Shown: piece after piece, positions 6,645 through 10,918 of the stretch | Position numbering within the stretch: position 1 is the stretch's first letter | Layout: every line of letters starts with the position of its first letter | Source of the DNA: Bacteroidales bacterium | GTDB taxonomy: Bacteria; Bacteroidota; Bacteroidia; Bacteroidales; UBA932 | Reading direction: 5' to 3' | Length of the DNA: 10,918 nt | Assembly: GCA_017548445.1 (NCBI GenBank) | Contig: JAFYZZ010000044.1 | Location: 1 to 10,918 of the forward strand | Position numbers and translations under genes: made by a program | Notes under the pieces: generated by a model | Seen by the model: the letters and a program-made list of their open reading frames with translations, nothing else | The model's database searches: none | Told to the model about the DNA's origin: nothing

Positions 6645-9065
6645 ATGAAAAAGATATTCCAACATACCCTGCTTGCAGCGGCCACCCTGGCCCTCGCCGC
6701 GCTGAACGGCTGCGTCCAGACCAAGCTGGACACAGACCAGTATTCCGGCACGGTCGCCCTGGCCGCCATCGCCCCCAACCCGGTGATGCGCGGCGGTGAG
6801 CTCCGCATCATCGGAAGCAACCTCGAGACCGTCACCGAAGTGCGTTTCGCCGGCGACGTGACCGTCACCGACATCACGACCATCGCCAGCGGCGCCCGCA
6901 GCGAGATCCGCGTGGTGGTCCCGGTCGAAGGCCCCGAAGTGGGCCCTGTGACCATCGTCACCGAAGCCGGCATCAAGGCGTCCACCCGCTTCGACCTGCA
7001 ATACACCGAGCCGATCGTGATCGAGTCCTTCAGCCCCGCCGAGGCCCTCTCGGGCGACGAGATCACCATCACCGGCGAATACCTCAACACCGCCAAGGAG
7101 ATCATCTTCGGCGGCGACGTGATCGTGACCGGGTTCGTGAGCCAGTCCCGCCACGAGCTCAAGGTCATCGTCCCTTCCAACGCGATAACGGGCCCCGTCA
7201 TTGTGGGTGATGTCAACGAGATCGAGGACGAAAACACCATTCCCAACCGCGTGTACTCCGCGGAGGAACTGGTTATTGGCAACCCCACCGTGGTCAAGGC
7301 CGAGAAAGCCACCTACAAGAGCGGCGACGAGATTAGCGTCGCCGGCGAGCATCTCGACATGATCCAGGCCATTAACCTGACGGGTATAGCAGATGTCCCC
7401 TTCACCGTCGACGAGACGGGGTCCACTGTCGTGTTCAACCTTCCGGCCGCGGCGGGCGACGGCAACATCGTCCTCGTCTCCTATGCCGGCGTCGAGTTCG
7501 TCGCCGGCGAGATCGAGACCGTGACCGTGGCCGACCTGGCCGTCGCCTCCTGCGCGGCGGACAAGCGCTACAAGGCCGGTTCCGACGTCAAGGTCACCGG
7601 CTCCGACCTGGACCTCGTGACCAAGGTCGAATTCACCGGCGCCGAGGCCGAATGGTTCCTCGACGAGAACGGCGCGATCATCGCCACGATCCCGGCGACC
7701 GCCAAGGACGGCGTCATCACCGTGTCCCTGGCTTCCGGCAAGCAGGCCAACACCCCGGCCATCGAGGTGGTCAAGCCTGTCGCGGGCGCTACGGACGTGA
7801 CCGCCGCCGTGGCCGGCAAGAGCCAGGTGAAGGTCAGCGGCACCGACCTCGACCTCGTGACCGACGTCAAGATCGGTGACAAGGCCCGGTCCTTCATCCC
7901 CTGCGAGTTCAGCCTCAGCGGCGCGGACCTCGTCGTGGACATCCCGTCCGCCGCCTACACTGGCCCCATCACGCTCACGGCCGCCAACGGCGACGAGACC
8001 GTCACGGGCGAGATCGAGGTCACCTACGACGAAGCGGTGTCCATCTCCTTCGACCAGAGCGAATACGCCTTGGGCAAGAACGTCTCCGTGAGCGGCTCCA
8101 ACCTGCTCCAGATCGAATCCATGTCCATCAAGGGCAAGAAGGTCGTCAGCTACTCCCTGCGCGCCGACGACGCGATGGTGTTCGCCCTGCCCGACGGCAT
8201 GGGTCCCGGCGTGTACCGCCTCGACCTCACGCTCGTCGACGGCAGCACCCTCACCTGGCCGGTCGCCTTCAGCGTGACCGCCCCCTACACGGAGACCGTG
8301 ATCTGGGAAGGCTATGAGGACATGGGCAGCTGGTCCAACCAGCCGTACCTGGGCGCCGACGGAGCCTTCGCCGCGGAAGGCCTCGCCATCGGAGACATCG
8401 TCCGCATCTACTACACCCCGCTCGCCGACTGGTGGCAGTTCCAGATCTTCGGCGGACACTGGGAGGGAATGACCTTCCCGGAGCTGGGCGGAAGCAACAC
8501 CGTGGCCGCCAACAACACCGAGGCGGGCGCACAGTTCTTCGCCTTCGAGGTGACGGCGGACAATTACGAGGTCCTCACGACGGTCGGCGGCTGGGGCGGC
8601 GCGCTGCTCACCCAGGGCGAGAACGTCGCGATCACCGGCCTGACCTTCCTGCACTTCGGTGCCACGGAGACGGTCATCTACGAAGGCCCGACCGCCCTCA
8701 CCTGGGGCGACGACGGCCGCTTCGGCCTGGCGCTGAAGTACTTCGAGGACGCCGGAGCCGACTCCAAGCTGATCGTCTACTTCGAGCAGACGGCCAACTG
8801 GGGCCAGGTCCAGTTCAACGACGGCTGGTGGGGCAACGCCGACGTCTCCTTCCCGGAGATCGGCGGCGCCTACCTGACCACCGACAACGCCGGCGGCAAG
8901 GACGTCACGAAGATCGAGCTGACCGTCACGGCGGCCCTGCTGGACCACCTCAAGGCCTGTCCGGGCGACTACTTCGGCCTCAACACCGAGTACCGGGGCG
9001 ACGGCCGCGTGGGCATGGTCATCCAGGGATCCGACTGGATCATCACCAAGATCGCCATTCAGTAG
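6645..9065 (+). CDS. Multi-IPT lipoprotein with two C-terminal Trp-rich modules (putative glycan-binding)
   Basis: This 806-residue protein has a signal peptide and an NGC lipobox (Cys23). GGAGA lies 7 bases before the start. After the Cys come about six consecutive IPT/TIG-like beta-domains at roughly 36-121, 123-212, 214-299, 300-378, 380-463 and 465-546, each with the pattern G-x-x-[VIL]-x-[VI]-x-G-x-x-L followed by a V/I-rich closing strand. Two further modules, 549-671 and 674-806, resemble each other: both open with ETVI[WY]EG and share W-x8-W and FPE[LI]GG. I do not recognise these as a named family; their Trp content (554, 563, 596, 597, 606; 687, 719, 728, 729) suggests carbohydrate binding. 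No catalytic motif is visible. Inferred role: a long stalk holding two binding heads away from the outer membrane, complementing the shorter IPT protein upstream. Codon use shifts in the third IPT region. Architecture confident; function inferred. Confidence 0.82.
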   Translation: MKKIFQHTLLAAATLALAALNGCVQTKLDTDQYSGTVALAAIAPNPVMRGGELRIIGSNLETVTEVRFAGDVTVTDITTIASGARSEIRVVVPVEGPEVGPVTIVTEAGIKASTRFDLQYTEPIVIESFSPAEALSGDEITITGEYLNTAKEIIFGGDVIVTGFVSQSRHELKVIVPSNAITGPVIVGDVNEIEDENTIPNRVYSAEELVIGNPTVVKAEKATYKSGDEISVAGEHLDMIQAINLTGIADVPFTVDETGSTVVFNLPAAAGDGNIVLVSYAGVEFVAGEIETVTVADLAVASCAADKRYKAGSDVKVTGSDLDLVTKVEFTGAEAEWFLDENGAIIATIPATAKDGVITVSLASGKQANTPAIEVVKPVAGATDVTAAVAGKSQVKVSGTDLDLVTDVKIGDKARSFIPCEFSLSGADLVVDIPSAAYTGPITLTAANGDETVTGEIEVTYDEAVSISFDQSEYALGKNVSVSGSNLLQIESMSIKGKKVVSYSLRADDAMVFALPDGMGPGVYRLDLTLVDGSTLTWPVAFSVTAPYTETVIWEGYEDMGSWSNQPYLGADGAFAAEGLAIGDIVRIYYTPLADWWQFQIFGGHWEGMTFPELGGSNTVAANNTEAGAQFFAFEVTADNYEVLTTVGGWGGALLTQGENVAITGLTFLHFGATETVIYEGPTALTWGDDGRFGLALKYFEDAGADSKLIVYFEQTANWGQVQFNDGWWGNADVSFPEIGGAYLTTDNAGGKDVTKIELTVTAALLDHLKACPGDYFGLNTEYRGDGRVGMVIQGSDWIITKIAIQ
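7590..7868 (+). repeat. Near-identical 39-base segments in adjacent IPT domains
   Basis: Bases 7590-7628 and 7830-7868 encode KVTGSDLDLVTKV and KVSGTDLDLVTDV. They match at 34 of 39 positions by hand count and are exactly 240 bases (80 residues) apart. They lie at the same place in the fourth and fifth IPT-like domains, which suggests these two domains arose by internal duplication more recently than the others. Confidence 0.65.
8289..9062 (+). repeat. Tandem pair of related C-terminal modules in the multi-IPT lipoprotein
   Basis: Encodes residues 549-671 and 674-806. The copies align by eye on ETVIWEG/ETVIYEG, on W597-x8-W606 versus W719-x8-W728, and on FPELGG/FPEIGG, and they are similar in length. 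The rest has diverged, so this is an old protein-level duplication and not a recent DNA repeat. Confidence 0.7.
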
Positions 9066-9074
9066 CACTTATTC

Positions 9075-9106
9075 ATTCCGGAGGGAGCTGACCCTCCCTC
9101 CGGGAT
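9075..9106 (+). terminator. Terminator-like hairpin after the multi-IPT gene
   Basis: Ten bases after the stop at 9063-9065, CCGGAGGGAG (9078-9087) and CTCCCTCCGG (9094-9103) form a perfect 10-bp stem with a six-base loop (CTGACC). Three more pairs (A-T, T-A, T-G wobble) extend it to 9075-9106. It is followed by CCTATTTCG, a poor T-tract, so termination may be partial. It would separate the transporter and binding-protein transcript from the enzyme genes, or protect the 3' end of the upstream mRNA. Confidence 0.68.
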
Positions 9107-9138
9107 CCTATTTCGGGCCCGTCCTGAAGTAATTATGA

Positions 9139-9166
9139 ATTCTTTGCGTATATTCACGCAAGGAAT
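9139..9166. repeat. AT-rich inverted repeat before the GH5 gene
   Basis: ATTCTTTGCGT (9139-9149) and ACGCAAGGAAT (9156-9166) are complementary over 11 positions, with one G-U pair at 9143/9162, around a six-base loop ATATTC. It ends 21 bases before the ATG at 9188. It could be a regulator operator or a leader-RNA hairpin. The left arm contains ATTCTTTG, which resembles the end of the Bacteroidota -10 element TAnnTTTG but lacks its TA, so a promoter is only a weak suggestion. The surrounding 9121-9187 is visibly richer in A/T than the genes. Confidence 0.5.
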
Positions 9167-9187
9167 CTACCCAACCCGTCTATGTGT

Positions 9188-10756
9188 ATGAAGAAAAGAC
9201 TGTTCCTCTACGCCCTGCTGGCAGGGCTCCCCTTCCTGGCCCTTTCCTGCGGGGAGAAGCCGGACCCCAAACCGGACCCTGCCCCTGCGCCCACGGCCAT
9301 CATCCTGAGCATGGAGTCCGTCTCCCTGCCGGCGGCTGCCGCCGAAGCCCGGACGCTCACCGTCACGGCCCCGTTCCGGCCGGTCGTGAGCGGCGTCCCT
9401 GGCTGGGTCACCTGGAAGGACGGCACCTACGACAACTACAAGATCACCTATACCTTCTCCGTGGCGGCCAACACCGCCTACCAGCCGCGCAGCGCCGCCA
9501 TCAAGATCCAGTCGGGCGGCCTGGTCAGGACCTTCACCGTGGAGCAGGAAGCCGCCGAAGTGCCCCAGACCAACGTCTATCCCACCCCGGGCACCAACCG
9601 CGCCTGGACGATGATGCAGGCCCTCGGCCCGGGCTGGAACCTGGGCAACCAGCTGGACGCCTACATCAACTGGACCAGCGACCGCAAGGACTATCCCGAC
9701 GAGACCTGCTGGGGCAACCAGAAGGCCACGCAGGCCACCTTCGACGGCGTCAAGGAAGCCGGCTTCAAGAGCGTCCGCATCCCCGTGAGCTGGCTGCGGA
9801 TGATCGGCCCCGCGCCGGACTACAAGATCGACCAGGCCTGGATGGACCGCGTCTATGAAGTCGCGGAATACGCCCACAAGGCCGGCCTCAACGTCATCGT
9901 CAACACCCACCACGACGAGAACCACGGCAGCGACACCCACTGGCTGGACATCAAGAACGCCGCCAAGGACGCCGACCTCAACGCCGCCATCAAGGCCGAG
10001 ATCAAGGCCGTCTGGACCCAGATCGCCGAGAAATTCAAGGACTGTGGCGACTGGCTCATCCTGGAGGGCTTCAACGAGCTCAACGACGGCGGCTGGGGCT
10101 GGAGCGCGGAGTTCCGCGCCGACCCCGCCAAACAATGCGGCATTCTCAACGAATGGAACCAGGTCTTCGTGGACGCGGTACGCGCCACGGGCGGCAACAA
10201 CGCCACCCGCTGGCTGGGCGTGCCCACCTACGCGGCCAATCCCGAATACACCACCCACTTCACGCTGCCCAGCGACCCGGCCGGCAAGCTGATGCTCTCC
10301 GTGCACTTCTACGACCCGTCCGACTACACGATCGGCGAGCAGCAGTATGAGGAATGGGGCCACACCGGCACCAAGGGCAAGAAGGCCGACTGGGGCGACG
10401 AAGACCACGTCCGCGAGGTCTTCGGCAAGCTCTGGAAGAACTACGTGGAGCAGGACATCCCCGTCTATGTCGGGGAATACGGCTGCTCGAAGCGCGACAA
10501 GTCCAAGACCCGCGCCTGGGCGTTCTACAAATACTATCTGGAATACGTCGTCAAGGCGGCCAAGACCTACGGCCTCCCCTGCTTCCTCTGGGACAACGGG
10601 GCCGCCGGCGTGGGCCGCGAGCAGCACGGCTACATCGACCACGGCACCGGCAAGCCGCTGGACAACGCCAAGGAGGTCCTCGCCGTGATCCGGAAGGCAT
10701 GGAACACCGAAGACGCTTCCTACACCCTGGACACGGTGTACGCCTTCGCTCCGTAA
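9188..10756 (+). CDS. BACON-GH5 endo-beta-1,4-glucanase-type surface lipoprotein
   Basis: This 522-residue secreted enzyme should cleave a beta-1,4-linked glycan backbone at the cell surface. Start 9188 is preferred over the in-frame ATG at 9182 (adds Met-Cys) because it begins MKKR and leads straight to lipobox LALSC (Cys21). A Pro/Asp/Lys linker follows (PDPKPDPAPAP), then a BACON domain (about 36-123). The GH5 catalytic domain spans about 137-505. Its landmarks are GWNLGNQLDA (149-158), VRIPVSW with Arg197, NTHH (239-242), FNE with acid/base Glu297, VHFY with His373, VGEYG with nucleophile Glu430 and FLWDNG with Trp468. All expected catalytic residues are present. WNLGNQLDA, ETCWGNQ and the BACON fusion favour subfamily GH5_4 (endoglucanase/xyloglucanase, as in BoGH5A); the subfamily is a judgement by eye. 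The residue after Glu297 is Leu rather than the common Pro. The gene lies 122 bases after the multi-IPT gene and 13 bases before a GH26 gene. Confidence 0.92.
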   Translation: MKKRLFLYALLAGLPFLALSCGEKPDPKPDPAPAPTAIILSMESVSLPAAAAEARTLTVTAPFRPVVSGVPGWVTWKDGTYDNYKITYTFSVAANTAYQPRSAAIKIQSGGLVRTFTVEQEAAEVPQTNVYPTPGTNRAWTMMQALGPGWNLGNQLDAYINWTSDRKDYPDETCWGNQKATQATFDGVKEAGFKSVRIPVSWLRMIGPAPDYKIDQAWMDRVYEVAEYAHKAGLNVIVNTHHDENHGSDTHWLDIKNAAKDADLNAAIKAEIKAVWTQIAEKFKDCGDWLILEGFNELNDGGWGWSAEFRADPAKQCGILNEWNQVFVDAVRATGGNNATRWLGVPTYAANPEYTTHFTLPSDPAGKLMLSVHFYDPSDYTIGEQQYEEWGHTGTKGKKADWGDEDHVREVFGKLWKNYVEQDIPVYVGEYGCSKRDKSKTRAWAFYKYYLEYVVKAAKTYGLPCFLWDNGAAGVGREQHGYIDHGTGKPLDNAKEVLAVIRKAWNTEDASYTLDTVYAFAP

Positions 10757-10769
10757 AATCAAGTTTCCC

Positions 10770-10918
10770 ATGATACAATCCATTCTACCTAAATCCTGGC
10801 TGGCGGCAGCCTGCAGCCTGCTGGTATCAGCAGGCTGCGCTTCCGCGCCAGCCGAACCGGCGCAGCGCCTGCGGGATGCGGCCGCCGCCGGCACCCCTCT
10901 CTACGGCCATCAGGACGA
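10770..10918 (+). CDS. GH26-type lipoprotein (probable beta-mannanase), N-terminal fragment
   Basis: Only the first 49 codons are in the window; the frame is open at the edge. The start ATG follows the GH5 stop by 13 bases and leads to a signal peptide with lipobox SAGC (Cys23), so the product is a lipoprotein. The last visible residues, AAAAGTPLYGHQD, match the start of the catalytic domain of Bacteroidota GH26 enzymes, where a (L/M)(Y/F)GHQDD segment after a short helix is characteristic. Most characterised GH26 proteins are endo-beta-1,4-mannanases, with a minority acting on xylan or mixed-linkage beta-glucan. Together with the neighbouring GH5 gene it suggests two endo-acting enzymes attacking the same polymer. 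Active-site residues lie beyond the window, so the family call rests on one short motif and context. The signal-peptide coding sequence contains a perfect 11-base inverted repeat. Confidence 0.7.
   Translation, partial: MIQSILPKSWLAAACSLLVSAGCASAPAEPAQRLRDAAAAGTPLYGHQD
10813..10838. repeat. Perfect 11-base inverted repeat in the GH26 signal-peptide coding region
   Basis: GCAGCCTGCTG (10813-10823) and CAGCAGGCTGC (10828-10838) are exact reverse complements around the four-base loop GTAT. The repeat covers codons 15-23 and ends exactly with the codon of the lipidated Cys23. In mRNA it would form a GC-rich stem beginning 43 bases after the A of the start codon. Confidence 0.7.

Noticed and set aside
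6627..9068. Very long minus-strand open frame (over 800 codons) opposite the multi-IPT gene
   Set aside because: It mirrors the + strand gene almost exactly. Strong G/C third positions remove TTA, CTA and TCA codons and so leave the antisense strand free of stops. The translation is low-complexity Gly/Val/Asp/Ala with no signal peptide or motif.
9182..9187. ATG two codons upstream in the GH5 gene
   Set aside because: It cannot be excluded, but MKKR directly before the hydrophobic core is the normal lipoprotein start and neither ATG has a Shine-Dalgarno.
1..10918. tRNA, rRNA, CRISPR array, insertion sequence, phage genes or defence system
   Set aside because: The window is filled by PUL genes with gaps of at most about 120 bases; no spaced direct repeats, transposase motifs or RNA-gene signatures were seen.

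Overview
The window is a seven-gene stretch, all on the + strand, of a Bacteroidota polysaccharide utilization locus (PUL). The host is probably a GC-rich, uncultured gut or rumen Bacteroidales. The evidence is a SusC/SusD pair, four complete lipoprotein genes plus a fifth cut by the window end, BACON and IPT/TIG domains, and very strong G/C preference at third codon positions. No phylogenetic marker is present, so genus cannot be given.

Layout: (1) the 3' end of a CE7-type acetyl (xylan) esterase; (2) a SusC-like TonB-dependent transporter; (3) a SusD-like glycan-binding lipoprotein; (4) a 431-residue IPT/TIG surface glycan-binding protein with a C-terminal domain like xyloglucan-binding SGBP-B; (5) an 806-residue multi-IPT lipoprotein ending in two related Trp-rich modules I cannot assign; (6) a BACON-GH5 endoglucanase-type lipoprotein; (7) the first 49 codons of a GH26-type lipoprotein, probably a beta-mannanase. 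The gaps before genes 2, 3, 4, 5 and 7 are 11-37 bases. The only larger gap, before the GH5 gene, holds a terminator-like hairpin followed by an AT-rich inverted repeat.

Inferred joint function: the GH5 and GH26 enzymes cut a beta-1,4-linked backbone at the cell surface, the SusD and two IPT proteins hold the polymer and its fragments, SusC imports oligosaccharides, and the esterase removes acetyl groups. GH5 + GH26 + CE7 fits an acetylated (gluco/galacto)mannan best; xyloglucan or mixed-linkage beta-glucan remain possible. No regulator (HTCS, SusR-like or ECF/anti-sigma) lies in the window.

Most worth a second look: the tandem C-terminal modules of the 806-residue lipoprotein as an uncharacterised carbohydrate-binding type, the two-hairpin junction before the enzyme genes, and strong inverted repeats inside signal-peptide coding sequence of susC and the GH26 gene.
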